Below are positions 34,059-42,329 of a DNA stretch of 64,000 nucleotides, in pieces; position 1 is the stretch's first letter, and each line of letters opens with the position of its first letter. The notes beneath the pieces are model-generated. The model had not been told where the DNA came from. It did no database searches and saw only the letters and a program-made list of their open reading frames with translations. The translations under genes and the position numbers were made by a program. Origin of the DNA: Methylobacterium sp. J-078 (GTDB lineage Bacteria; Pseudomonadota; Alphaproteobacteria; Rhizobiales; Beijerinckiaceae); NCBI RefSeq assembly GCF_022829285.1, contig NZ_JAKSYI010000096.1:1-64000 (forward strand), given 5' to 3'.

Positions 34059-34171
34059 CCCTCCCGCCTTGCGCGGAGGGATCGCGGGTGGGGGGTGGTT
34101 CCGCCGGCCTCGGCCGGCTGAGGGTCACCCAACCACCCCCACCCCTAACCCCTCCCCGCAAGGAGGAGGGG
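34059..34171. repeat. Composite palindromic repeat (REP-like)
   Basis: Same architecture as the element at 260-351. End hairpins are CCCTCC...GGAGGG (34059-34080) and CCCCTCC...GGAGGGG (34149-34171). Long near-complementary arms GGGTGGGGGGTGGTT (34086-34100) and its partner (34131-34145) enclose a central CCGGCC-TC-GGCCGG hairpin. It separates the CDF gene start from the 3' end of hemJ, a candidate rearrangement boundary. Confidence 0.65.
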
Positions 34172-34212
34172 AACGCGTCCTTCCCCGAAGGAAACGCGCT
34201 GATTGGGACCGC

Positions 34213-34659
34213 TCACCCGAAACTCGGCTTCACGGCGGCCAGGATCACGATCAGGATCATGAGGAGCGTCGGCACCTCGTTGAGCACCCGGTAGAACCTG
34301 TGGCCCCGCGTGTTCCGGTCGGCCGCGAAGTCCTTGACCATCCGGGCGAGCCAGCCGTGGACGCCGCTCATCGCCAGCACCAGGACGAACTTCGCCTGGA
34401 GCCAGCCTGCGGCGTAGTAGCCGCTCATCCAGGCCAGGATCAGCCCGAAGATCCAGGTCGCGATCATGGCGGGCGTCATGATCGCCTTCAAAAGGCGCCG
34501 CTCCATGACCTTGAATGTCTCGGACTGGGCCGCCGCGTGCGGCCCCGGCACCAGGGCGGCGTGATAGACGAACAGGCGCGGCAGGTAGAGCATCGCCGCC
34601 ATCCAGGAGATGAGCGAGACGAGGTGCCCGGCCTTGAGCCAGGGGTAGAGGCTGTCCAC
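34213..34659 (-). CDS. hemJ: HemJ-type protoporphyrinogen IX oxidase
   Basis: 148-aa membrane protein with four helices. Family residues include the His in KAGHLVSLISWMAAMLYLPR (about 9-28) and the conserved Lys/Trp in the third segment (GWLQAKFVLVLAMSGVHGW). Oxidises protoporphyrinogen IX in heme synthesis. The start is GTG; the family N-terminus (Y-x-W-x-K) leaves no room for a later ATG. It begins 3 bp after the hemE stop, so the two are one operon. Ribosome binding must be coupled to hemE termination. Confidence 0.9.
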   Translation of the reverse strand: MDSLYPWLKAGHLVSLISWMAAMLYLPRLFVYHAALVPGPHAAAQSETFKVMERRLLKAIMTPAMIATWIFGLILAWMSGYYAAGWLQAKFVLVLAMSGVHGWLARMVKDFAADRNTRGHRFYRVLNEVPTLLMILIVILAAVKPSFG

Positions 34660-34662
34660 CCC

Positions 34663-35808
34663 TCAGCCCCGGAGCCGGGCCAGCATGCGCTCGACATGCG
34701 CGATCGGCGTCTGCGGCGTGATGCCGTGGCCGAGGTTGAAGATGTGCGGCAGGCCGTCCGTGGCGGCCAGCACCCCGTCCACCGCCGCGTCGAGGGCAGC
34801 GCCCCCCTCGATCAGGGTCTCGGGATGGACGTTGCCCTGGGTCACCGTGGTGGCGGGCACCCGGTCGCGCAGGGCCTTGAGGTCCACCGACCAGTCGACG
34901 CCGACCGCGTCGGCGGCGGTCTCGGGCACCACGCGGGCATGGCCGTCGAGGCCGGAGCCGCGCGCGAACACGATGATCTTCGCGCCCGGCACGCGGGCCC
35001 GGACCCCGGCGATCATCCGGGCGATGGGCTGGAGCGACCAGCGCGTCAGGGCATCGCGTTCGCCGGCCTCGGGCAGAGCGCTCTCGGAGACGTCGTTGAC
35101 CGCCTCCTCGGCGGGCTCGCCCGCGCCGCGCGCGTCGGGCAGGGCACCGGCATGGGATTCGAAGATCTGCACCGCGTCGGCCCCGGCCTCGAGCTGGCGC
35201 ACGAGATACTCGGTCTGCACCGCGACGAGGCGGTCGATCAGCGCCTCCACCAGGGCGGTGTCGGCCTGAGCGAGCGCCCGGGCGGGAGCGAGGTCCGGCG
35301 TGCCGCGCCCGCCGATCATGTAGCTCGCGACCGTCCAGGGCGCGCCGCAGAAGCCGAGCAGCGTGGTCTCGTTCGGCAGTTGCGCCCGCAGGCGCCGAAC
35401 GGTCTCGAAGACCGGGGCCAGGTGCGCGAAAATCGCGGGATCGCCGGCCTCGCGCAGGCGCTCGAACTCGGCCCGGCCCGCCATGGCGTCGAGGCGCGGC
35501 CCCTCCCCTTCCACGAAGCGCACGTTCTGGCCGAGGGCGTCCGGGATCACGAGGATGTCGGAGAACAGGATCGAGGCCTCGAAGCCGAAGCGCCGGATCG
35601 GCTGGAGCGTCACCTCGGTGGCGAAGTCCGGATTGTAGCAGAGGTCGAGGAAGGAGCCGGCCCGGGCCCGAACCTCGCGGTATTCCGGCAGGTAGCGCCC
35701 GGCCTGGCGCATCATCCAGGCGGGGGGGCGGCTCTGCGCCTCGCCCGCGAGAACCCGCAGGACCACGCGGTCGGTTTCACCGCGGTCCTCTGCAACAGCC
35801 TGGCTCAT
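34663..35808 (-). CDS. hemE: Uroporphyrinogen decarboxylase
   Basis: 381 aa. Decarboxylates uroporphyrinogen III to coproporphyrinogen [21 protein letters not shown] (28-45) and [14 protein letters not shown] (80-93) form the active site; GNVHPETL and [12 protein letters not shown] are intact. It is longer than the usual 340-355 aa because about 20-25 residues (around 222-250, Ala/Glu/Ser-rich, [20 protein letters not shown]) are inserted after QIFESHAG, where the family has SWAG. It reads away from the proposed origin. Confidence 0.94.
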   Translation of the reverse strand: MSQAVAEDRGETDRVVLRVLAGEAQSRPPAWMMRQAGRYLPEYREVRARAGSFLDLCYNPDFATEVTLQPIRRFGFEASILFSDILVIPDALGQNVRFVEGEGPRLDAMAGRAEFERLREAGDPAIFAHLAPVFETVRRLRAQLPNETTLLGFCGAPWTVASYMIGGRGTPDLAPARALAQADTALVEALIDRLVAVQTEYLVRQLEAGADAVQIFESHAGALPDARGAGEPAEEAVNDVSESALPEAGERDALTRWSLQPIARMIAGVRARVPGAKIIVFARGSGLDGHARVVPETAADAVGVDWSVDLKALRDRVPATTVTQGNVHPETLIEGGAALDAAVDGVLAATDGLPHIFNLGHGITPQTPIAHVERMLARLRG

Positions 35809-36036
35809 CCGATCTCCGACGTCCCGATCCCTTGGGAGCGGGTTGTAGCACCGAAGCGTCGGATGTCCTCCCCTCGAAAACCCCTTCCCTTCGGTTCGTC
35901 GCAGAGGCGCTCCGGACGTCGTCCCCACACCGGCCTTCTAAAAGGAAAGAGAGATTCTAGGACTCTGTTTTTTCTTCTGGATGGGCTCAACGCGGGAGCG
36001 GAAAACCGTCCACAGGGCGTCCCCGCCGCCACGGCG

Positions 36037-36051
36037 TTAAGCAGGCTTTAA
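36037..36051. promoter_or_regulatory. CtrA-type site TTAA-N7-TTAA
   Basis: TTAAGCAGGCTTTAA matches the CtrA consensus exactly and is also a GTTAA/TTAAC inverted repeat. In the Caulobacter origin CtrA sites block initiation in swarmer cells, and one also affects hemE transcription. Confidence 0.6.
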
Positions 36052-36190
36052 CGGATTGGGTCCAATGTCCCGGATAGGCGATGTGCAACAGTGCCTTGCG
36101 TGCGCTCAACGGACGAGGTGCGCCCCGCGCTCCCGGATTCTCCCAAACCCGCGCCGGAACGGCGCCGGTTCGATCGGTTGTTGACGCCGG

Positions 36191-36282
36191 AGTCGACAAG
36201 CCGGGGCAGGGACCGGCTGGACCCCTCGACGAAGCCGGCTTATCCACCCTTATCGACTCCCCTGACCGTGCCCGGTGGACAA
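36191..36282. promoter_or_regulatory. Cluster of degenerate DnaA boxes
   Basis: Relative to TTATCCACA: TTATCCACC at 36240-36248 (8 of 9), TTATCGACT at 36250-36258 (7 of 9), TTGTCCACC on the minus strand at 36274-36282 (7 of 9), and TTGTCGACT on the minus strand at 36191-36199 (6 of 9). CCGTCCACA at 36006-36014 is weaker. Clustering within 90 bp is the support, not any single match. Confidence 0.55.
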
Positions 36283-36328
36283 GACCGCACGCGGTCCTGG
36301 CCGCGAGGCCGGAGGAGACTGCCCCTCG

Positions 36329-37159
36329 ATGAGCCGTAGTTATTTTCACCTGCACCTCGTGTCGGATTCGACCGGCGAGACCCTCATCAACGTGGGTCGC
36401 GCGGCCGCCGCCCAGTACGAGGGCATCTCGGCGATCGAGCACGTCTATCCCCTGGTGCGCTCGGGGCCCCAACTGGAGCGGGTGATCTCCGAGATCGAGG
36501 CCGCGCCCGGCCTCGTGCTCTACACCCTGGTGGGGCACGACCTCACCGAGCGCCTGGAGGCGGCCTGCCGCGAGACCGGCTCGCCCTGCCTCTCGGTGCT
36601 GCAACCGGTCCACGCCCTGCTGCAATCCTATCTCGGGGCGGATTCGACGGCCCGGCCCGGCGCCCAGCACATGCTCAACGCGGAGTACTTCAAGCGCATC
36701 GACGCGATGAACTTCACGCTCCTGCACGACGACGGCAACCTGCCGCCCAACGTGGACGAGGCGGACGTGATCCTCATCGGCGTCAGCCGCACCTCGAAGA
36801 CCCCGACCGCGATCTACCTCGCCAATCGCGGCCTGAAGACTGCGAATTTCCCCCTGGTGCCGGGCATGCCCCTGCCCGAGAGCCTCGAGAACGCGCGAAA
36901 ACCCCTCCTCGTCGGGCTGCTGGCCAGCCCCGAGCGCATCGTGCAGATCCGCCAGAACCGGCTCCTCAGCCTCAAGGCCGACGATTCCTCGCTCTATGTC
37001 GACCGCAGCGCCGTGGCCGACGAGATCGCGGCCTGCCGCCGGCTCTGCGCCAAGCACCGCTGGCCGACCATCGACGTGACGCGGCGCTCCATCGAGGAGA
37101 CGGCCGCCGCCATCGTCGACCTGCACCGCGAGCACCGCCTCAAGTTCATCGCATCCTGA
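36329..37159 (+). CDS. ppsR: Pyruvate, phosphate dikinase regulatory protein-type kinase/pyrophosphorylase (DUF299)
   Basis: 276 aa. P-loop [18 protein letters not shown] (151-168) and an N-terminal [14 protein letters not shown] are family marks. These enzymes phosphorylate and dephosphorylate pyruvate phosphate dikinase or PEP synthetase. The family member beside hemE and the origin is the RP001-type gene of alphaproteobacteria. GGAGGAG lies about 12 nt before the ATG. It is followed by maf 13 bp downstream. Confidence 0.93.
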   Translation: MSRSYFHLHLVSDSTGETLINVGRAAAAQYEGISAIEHVYPLVRSGPQLERVISEIEAAPGLVLYTLVGHDLTERLEAACRETGSPCLSVLQPVHALLQSYLGADSTARPGAQHMLNAEYFKRIDAMNFTLLHDDGNLPPNVDEADVILIGVSRTSKTPTAIYLANRGLKTANFPLVPGMPLPESLENARKPLLVGLLASPERIVQIRQNRLLSLKADDSSLYVDRSAVADEIAACRRLCAKHRWPTIDVTRRSIEETAAAIVDLHREHRLKFIAS

Positions 37160-37172
37160 AACCGGGGCTCCC

Positions 37173-37805
37173 ATGACCACGGCTCCCATGAGCGCGACCC
37201 TCTGGCGCGGGGCGCAGCCCCTGCTGCTCGCCTCCACCAGCCCGACCCGGCGCGGCCTCCTCGAAGGGGCGAGCCTCACCGTGGAGACCGAGGCGCCGGG
37301 GGTGGACGAGCGCGCCGTGGAGGCGGCCTGCGGCGGCCTGGCGCCCGACGCTCTTGCGCTGCGGCTGGCGGAGGCGAAGGCGGGCGCCGTGGCGGCGCGC
37401 CGGCCCGGCCGCGTGGTGATCGGCGCCGATCAGGTGCTCGATTGCGACGGGACCCTGTTCCACAAGCCGGCGGACCTCGCTTCGGCCCGCGACCAGATCG
37501 GGCGCCTCGCCGGGCGAAGCCACGCCCTGCATTCCGCCGTGGCCCTGGCGGTGGACGGCGCCGTCGCCGAGCGCTTCGTGGCGACGGCCCGCCTCACGAT
37601 GCGGCCCCTCGATCCGGGACAGATCGCGGCCTACGTGGATCTGGCGGGCGCGGACACGGTTCAGGCCAGCGTCGGCGGCTATCAGCTCGAAGGCCTCGGC
37701 ATCCACCTGTTCTCGGAGATCGCGGGCGACCATTCCACGATCCTCGGCCTTCCGCTGCTGCCGCTCCTGGCGCGGCTGCGGGACCGGGGGTTGCTCGCTT
37801 TCTAA
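37173..37805 (+). CDS. Maf-like nucleotide pyrophosphatase
   Basis: 210 aa. LLLASTSPTRRGLLE (17-31) is the Maf start motif, and VVIGADQVLDCDG carries the acidic catalytic site. These enzymes hydrolyse non-canonical nucleotides or dTTP/UTP and have been linked to cell-division arrest. In Rhizobiales, ppsR-maf-aroE-coaE-dnaQ form one run; here aroE is on the other side of the origin. An ATG at residue 6 is an alternative start. The stop codon lies inside a perfect 20-bp-arm hairpin. Confidence 0.88.
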   Translation: MTTAPMSATLWRGAQPLLLASTSPTRRGLLEGASLTVETEAPGVDERAVEAACGGLAPDALALRLAEAKAGAVAARRPGRVVIGADQVLDCDGTLFHKPADLASARDQIGRLAGRSHALHSAVALAVDGAVAERFVATARLTMRPLDPGQIAAYVDLAGADTVQASVGGYQLEGLGIHLFSEIAGDHSTILGLPLLPLLARLRDRGLLAF

Positions 37806-37843
37806 GCAGGTTCGCGTTGGCAAGCCAACGCGAACCTGCTTAG
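37802..37843. terminator. Perfect 20-bp-arm hairpin overlapping the maf stop codon
   Basis: CTAAGCAGGTTCGCGTTGGC, AA, and its exact reverse complement. The maf TAA is in the left arm. It would fold into a very stable RNA hairpin and could terminate or protect the maf transcript; the arms reappear in part (AACCTGCTTAG) 60 bp downstream, so it may be a mobile palindromic repeat. No T-run follows. Confidence 0.6.
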
Positions 37844-37857
37844 CTCTTTGATATGTC

Positions 37858-37902
37858 GCAGGTTTTAGCCGCAAAACCGGCGACCACTTTTGCGAAACCT
37901 GC
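37858..37902. repeat. Second stem-loop sharing the AACCTGCTTA motif
   Basis: Outer arms GCAGGTTT (37858-37865) and AAACCTGC (37895-37902) and inner arms CGCAAAA and TTTTGCG enclose CCGGCGACCAC. With the hairpin 15 bp before it, this forms a tandem of related palindromes filling the maf to DUF1311 gap. Confidence 0.5.
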
Positions 37903-37933
37903 TTAGGATCGACTTCACCTCACGAGGCCCGGC

Positions 37934-38284
37934 ATGACCCGATTCCCCCGCTTCCTCCTCGGCTCCCTTCTGCTGACGCTGGCCTCAGCCCCGGCCTCGG
38001 CCGCGAGCTTCCCCTGCGACAAGGCGGAGACGCCCGACGAGAAGGCGATCTGCGCGCACCTCCCCCTCAACGACCTCGACGTCGAGATGGCGACGCGCTT
38101 CGAGATCCTGCGGGCCATGCTGCCCATGGGCGGCAACGCCAAGCTGCGCGAGGACCAGGAGACCTGGCTCACGGAGCGCCGCACCTGCGGCGCCGACACC
38201 GCCTGCCTCAAGCAATCCTACGAGGGCCGGCTGAAGACCCTGCGGGCGGTGTTCTCGGAGTTCGCCAAGCAGGGCCCGCTGTAG
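37934..38284 (+). CDS. Exported LprI/DUF1311-like protein
   Basis: 116 aa with a signal peptide (cleavage after ASA, about 23). The mature protein has the four-cysteine DUF1311 pattern: FPCDKAETPDEKAICAH, then EDQETWLTERRTCGADTACLKQSYEGRL. Related proteins include the lysozyme inhibitor LprI of mycobacteria; the role here is unknown. Periplasmic. Confidence 0.82.
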   Translation: MTRFPRFLLGSLLLTLASAPASAASFPCDKAETPDEKAICAHLPLNDLDVEMATRFEILRAMLPMGGNAKLREDQETWLTERRTCGADTACLKQSYEGRLKTLRAVFSEFAKQGPL

Positions 38285-38354
38285 TTGCAAGGTTGACGGA
38301 TTCTCGGCAAGGCTGCGCCCTATCCGATCTTCTCTGGACGCCGAGTCTCGTATC

Positions 38355-38843
38355 GTGGGTGTCTCCGTCGGCGCAACCATCCGAATCAGCGATCGCCTCC
38401 GGCCCTCGGCGCGCGCGCTGATCTGGTTCCTCACGTGGTTGGTGATTATCGGACACCCCCTCACGAGCTCTTTCTATTGGGGCTTCATGCTGGATACGGG
38501 CGTCTTGCCGCACGATGCGGACAGCATCGGCATTCCGATCTTCGCCGACCTGATCGGCGCCCTGATCACGGCCGTCCCGATGCTCGGCCTGACGAAGCTC
38601 GCCCTGGTCTTCAAGACCGGCCCGTTTCGCCTCTGGAGCTGGAGCGGGTGCCGGCCGATCCTATCGACCCTCTGGTCCATCGGTCTCGGAGGCCCCGCGA
38701 TCTATCTGGCGTCTCTGATCGTGCGTGACGTCGTCGATCCGAAGTCTTGGTACGATTATGTCTGGTTTCCGCACATGGCGGTGTTGATCGTTTGGTTACT
38801 CGTCCTGCGGGGGGCCGCTTTGTCTCGTGACGGTGCGCGCTGA
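38355..38843 (+). CDS. Hypothetical membrane protein
   Basis: 162 aa from a GTG start. Four hydrophobic segments (about 21-40, 59-84, 106-124, 139-154) linked by short loops. I do not recognise a family. Codon use is less GC-biased at third positions than in flanking genes (many TCG, TCT, ATC, TAT and TTT codons), suggesting recent acquisition or a non-essential gene. It fills the gap between DUF1311 and the convergent hisG. Confidence 0.6.
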   Translation: MGVSVGATIRISDRLRPSARALIWFLTWLVIIGHPLTSSFYWGFMLDTGVLPHDADSIGIPIFADLIGALITAVPMLGLTKLALVFKTGPFRLWSWSGCRPILSTLWSIGLGGPAIYLASLIVRDVVDPKSWYDYVWFPHMAVLIVWLLVLRGAALSRDGAR

Positions 38844-38866
38844 GTTCACGTATCGACCTCGTCGCC

Positions 38867-39850
38867 TCATCCTAGCCGGCTCAGCAACCGGTCCATCAGC
38901 GGGTTGTCCGGCGTGAAGGCGTAGTCGATCTTGCGCACGTTCACGGCCCCCGCGCCGGCCTTGACCAGGGCGTCGGCGAGATCGAACACCGCGTCGACGG
39001 GGCAGTGCAGCACCATCTCGCCGCCCCGGCCCTCGGGGGCGCCGTAGGGCAAAGCGGCATCGTGCAGGGCGGCGATGCCGGCTAGATCGATGTCGCCGTC
39101 GTCCGGCATGGCCGCGCGGACCTCGCGGGTGGTCCGCGCCCGCTCCTCGGCCTGGATACGGCCGAGGACGGCGCGCAGGGCCCGGCGCTGGGGCTCGCCC
39201 CAGGGCGCGTTCAGGGAGGCGACGAGGTTCGCCTCCGAGCGCAGGATGATCCCGTCCTCCAGGATCTTCAGGGCGTTGGCGGCCAGCGTCGCCCCCGTGG
39301 TGGTGATGTCGACGATGATCTCGGCCGAGCCCGCCGCCGGCGCGCCCTCGGTGGCGCCCAGGCTCTCGACGATGCGGTAATCCGCGACCCCGTGCTCGGC
39401 GAAGAACCGGCGGGTGAGGTTGATGTACTTCGTGGCGATGCGCAGGCGCTGGCCGTGGCGCACCCGCATCTCGGCCGCGACCTCGTCGAGGTCGCTCATG
39501 GCGCGCACGTCGATCCAGGCCTGGGGCACGGCGACGACGACCGTGGCCTGGCCGAAGCCGAGCGGCGTCAGGAGTTCGACCTGGCCGCGCGCGTCGGGCA
39601 GCGACTCGCGGATCAGGTCCTCGCCGGTGATGCCGAGATGGGCCGCGCCGCTGGCGAGCTGCGCGGCGATCTCGGAGGCCGAGAGGTAGCGCACCTCGAC
39701 GCCGGGCACGCCGACGAGTTTTCCGCGATAGTCGCGGGCGCCGGTGTTCTGGGCGAGCTTGAGGCCGGCGCGGGCGAAGAAGGCGGCGGCATTCTCTTGC
39801 AGCCGGCCCTTAGAGGGAACCGCCAGGACGAGGGAATCCGGTTCAGCCAA
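38867..39850 (-). CDS. hisG: ATP phosphoribosyltransferase catalytic subunit
   Basis: First step of histidine synthesis, ATP plus PRPP to phosphoribosyl-ATP. 327 aa from a TTG start that overlaps the hisZ tail; SLVLAVPSKGRLQENA is the family N-terminus and no ATG is available. The PRPP loop is EIIVDITTTGATLAANAL. The last 60 residues (VLHCPVDAVFDLADALVKAGAGAVNVRKIDY) look like the HisG C-terminal domain. Long HisG together with HisZ is notable, since HisZ usually serves the short form. Confidence 0.92.
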   Translation of the reverse strand: MAEPDSLVLAVPSKGRLQENAAAFFARAGLKLAQNTGARDYRGKLVGVPGVEVRYLSASEIAAQLASGAAHLGITGEDLIRESLPDARGQVELLTPLGFGQATVVVAVPQAWIDVRAMSDLDEVAAEMRVRHGQRLRIATKYINLTRRFFAEHGVADYRIVESLGATEGAPAAGSAEIIVDITTTGATLAANALKILEDGIILRSEANLVASLNAPWGEPQRRALRAVLGRIQAEERARTTREVRAAMPDDGDIDLAGIAALHDAALPYGAPEGRGGEMVLHCPVDAVFDLADALVKAGAGAVNVRKIDYAFTPDNPLMDRLLSRLG

Positions 39851-41018
39851 CGGTCGCGTCCTTCGGGTTCGAGGCATCGGCGGCCACCCGCGAGAGCCAG
39901 ACGGCGCAGCCGACGGCGGGCACCGGCACGGGGCTGCCGAGGTGCTGGAGCAGGCCGTCGTAGCGGCCGCCCCCCACCAGGGGCGCCGTCGTGCCCGGCG
40001 CCGTGCCCTCGAAGATGAAGCCGGTGTAGTAGTCGAGGTTGCGCGCGAAGCCGCCGGAGAAGCGGAAGCGGTCCACGGCGAGGCCCCGGGCGGCCATGAA
40101 GCCGGTGCGCTCCTCGAACAGGTCGAGGGCCGCATCGAGGGGCGGATGGTCGAGGCCGGCCTCCTTCACTAGGGCGCGCACCGCCGCCGCCGCGCTGTCG
40201 GGGTCGCCCGCGATGGCGCGGTAGCGCTCGATGACGGTGCGGTTCTCGGAATTCAGGCCGGAGCCGCCGCTCGCCTGCGCGGCGGCCTTGGCGAGGAAGC
40301 GCTCGGCGATCTCGCCGGCGCTGCGGCCACCGACCCGCGAGATGCCGGCGATCGACAGCACGTCCTCCACGAAGGCGCGCACGCCCTTGGGGTCCTGGCC
40401 CTGGATCGCGGCCAGCAGACCCGCATGCGGGTCCTCCGCGCGCAGGCCGTTGGTGATCGCGTCGAGGGAGCGGCCCGCCGCCAGGGCGCGCAGCGTCCGG
40501 CGCTTGGCGGTGGGGGGCACGCCGAGGGCGTCGAGCAGGGCGTCGACGAGGCCCATGTCGCCGAGGCGGATCGCGATGTCGCTGCGGCCCATCAGGGCGA
40601 GGCCTTCCAGGGCGAGGCCGATCACCTCCGCGTCGGCGGCCGGCGTGTCGGTGCGCCCGACCGACTCGATGCCGGCTTGCAGGAACTCGTCCGGCTCGTC
40701 GCCGGCCAGCCGGAAGACGGGTCCGAGATAGCTGTAGTCGGCGCCCTGCGGCGAACCTTTCGGCGTGCGCGCGAGGTGGTGGCGGCAGACCGGGATCGTG
40801 AATTCCGGCCTGAGGCAGAGTTCGCTGCCCGAGGCGTCCTGCGTCACGAAGATGCGCCGGCGGATGTCCTCGCCCGACAATTCGAGGAAGGGCTCCACCG
40901 GCTGCAGCACCGGCGGCGTCACGGGGCCGTAGCCGGCGCCGTGGAAATGGGCGAGCAGGCGCAGGTGGTCCTGCGATTGTTCGCCGGCGGTTCCCCCGCC
41001 TGCCTCCGGTCTCGTCAT
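39843..41018 (-). CDS. hisZ: ATP phosphoribosyltransferase regulatory subunit
   Basis: 391 aa. A catalytically inactive relative of histidyl-tRNA synthetase that activates HisG. Class II synthetase motif 2 remains as GSELCLRPEFTIPVCRHH (about 64-81), and motif 3 as PLVGGGRYDGLL near the C-terminus. The true HisRS anticodon domain is absent. The gene overlaps the hisG start, so the two subunits are made together. Confidence 0.92.
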   Translation of the reverse strand: MTRPEAGGGTAGEQSQDHLRLLAHFHGAGYGPVTPPVLQPVEPFLELSGEDIRRRIFVTQDASGSELCLRPEFTIPVCRHHLARTPKGSPQGADYSYLGPVFRLAGDEPDEFLQAGIESVGRTDTPAADAEVIGLALEGLALMGRSDIAIRLGDMGLVDALLDALGVPPTAKRRTLRALAAGRSLDAITNGLRAEDPHAGLLAAIQGQDPKGVRAFVEDVLSIAGISRVGGRSAGEIAERFLAKAAAQASGGSGLNSENRTVIERYRAIAGDPDSAAAAVRALVKEAGLDHPPLDAALDLFEERTGFMAARGLAVDRFRFSGGFARNLDYYTGFIFEGTAPGTTAPLVGGGRYDGLLQHLGSPVPVPAVGCAVWLSRVAADASNPKDATVG

Positions 41019-41115
41019 CGTGTCGCCTGCCGCTTCGTCGCCGGCCCTAGTAGCAACCGCCCTCGCGCTTGGCGACTGCCCGATTCACTTGGCGACTGCC
41101 CCCGCTCACGGATGC

Positions 41116-42204
41116 CTAGACCCAGCCCTGCAACTCGCGCCGGACCACGGTCTCGATCACCCGCATGCCGAGGTCGCTGTCGTTGAGGCAGGGGATGTAG
41201 GCGAAGCGCTCGCCGCCATTGTCCTCGAAATAGTGGCGGTTCTCGCCGTCGAGTTCCTCCAGGGTCTCGAGGCAGTCGGCAGTGAAGCCGGGCGCCACGA
41301 TCGCCATGCGCTTGACCCCGCTCTTGGCCAGATTCTGCACCGTCTCGTCGGTGTAGGGCCGCAGCCATTCCTCGTTGCCGAAGCGCGACTGGAAGGTGGT
41401 GCGCATCTTCTCGGTCGAGAAGCCGAGCGCCTCGCGGATCAGGCGGCCCGTCTTCACGCACTGGCAATGGTAGGGGTCGCCCTTGAGGAGGTAGCTCTTC
41501 GGCACCCCGTGGAACGAGGTCAGGATCACCTCCGGCTCGAAGTCGAGCTTGGCCAGGCCCTCGCGGATCGAGGTCGCCATCGCGTCGATGTAGACGGGGT
41601 CGTCGTGATAGGGCGGCGAGACGCGGACCGTCGGCTGCCAGCGCATCTGCATCAGGGCCTTGAAGGCCTGGTCGCAGGCGGTGGCCGAGGTCGCGGCGGC
41701 GTATTGGGGATAGAGCGGCACCAGGAGGATGCGGTCGCAGCCCTGGTCGAGGAGCGCCTGGATGCGCACCGAGACCTCCGGCTTGCCGTAGCGCATGGCC
41801 CAGTCCACCACGACCGAATCACCCATCGCCGCCTGCAGGCGCTCGGCCTGGCCGCGGGTGATGGTCTTCAGGGGGCCCTCGTCGCGCTCGTTGTTCCAGA
41901 CGGACGCGTAGTCGCGGCCCTTCGGCCCCGGGCGCTTGGTCAGGATGACGAGGTTGAGGAGCGGCCACCAGATCAGGCGCGGGACCTCGATCACCCGGCG
42001 GTCGGAAAGGAACTCCTTGAGGTAGCGGCGCATCGGCCAGTAGCTCGTGCCCTCCGGCGTGCCGAGATTCATCAGGAGCACGCCGACGCGGCCCCAGCGC
42101 ACGGGCGGATGCTCGGCCGGCAGGGGCGCGCCCTGCGGCAGGCCCGCTTCGGTCTGGAGCGACAGGCCGTCCTGCGGGAGCGGCGGTGCGACGCGTTCGT
42201 TCAT
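41116..42204 (-). CDS. hemH: Ferrochelatase
   Basis: 362 aa. Inserts ferrous iron into protoporphyrin IX, last step of heme synthesis. GVLLMNLGTPEGTSYWPMRRYL opens the domain; the active-site His is in TSFHGVPKSYL, and VAPGFTADCLETLEE supplies the glutamate/cysteine region. No C-terminal iron-sulfur cysteine cluster. An N-terminal 35-residue Pro/Gln-rich extension precedes the domain. It stands alone on the minus strand and is divergent from a methyltransferase gene. Confidence 0.95.
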   Translation of the reverse strand: MNERVAPPLPQDGLSLQTEAGLPQGAPLPAEHPPVRWGRVGVLLMNLGTPEGTSYWPMRRYLKEFLSDRRVIEVPRLIWWPLLNLVILTKRPGPKGRDYASVWNNERDEGPLKTITRGQAERLQAAMGDSVVVDWAMRYGKPEVSVRIQALLDQGCDRILLVPLYPQYAAATSATACDQAFKALMQMRWQPTVRVSPPYHDDPVYIDAMATSIREGLAKLDFEPEVILTSFHGVPKSYLLKGDPYHCQCVKTGRLIREALGFSTEKMRTTFQSRFGNEEWLRPYTDETVQNLAKSGVKRMAIVAPGFTADCLETLEELDGENRHYFEDNGGERFAYIPCLNDSDLGMRVIETVVRRELQGWV

Positions 42205-42329
42205 CGGATTTCCGTATCGCTCTGGAGATGAGCGCTTGAGAGCGGCGGGTTCACAAAGGTTGTGTCGTTGGGGATATCTATCTAGAGCACGGAGCCTTCC
42301 AGCGATCACGCGATGGATGAAGGCGCGAC

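Larger units (their letters stand above)
35809..36328. other. Probable chromosome replication origin (oriC)
   Basis: A 520-bp gap without a convincing gene between divergent hemE and ppsR. It contains an AT-richer stretch (about 35938-35980), a perfect CtrA-type site (36037-36051) and a cluster of DnaA-box-like 9-mers (36191-36282). In Caulobacter, Rickettsia and Sinorhizobium the origin lies next to hemE and a DUF299 gene (the ppsR family). Basis: gene order and motifs seen here, established position in related bacteria; function is inferred. Confidence 0.75.

Noticed and set aside
34069..36051. A 660-codon frame across hemE and the origin gap
   Set aside because: It is the antisense of hemE, with an Arg/Gly/His-rich translation; it begins inside a palindromic repeat.
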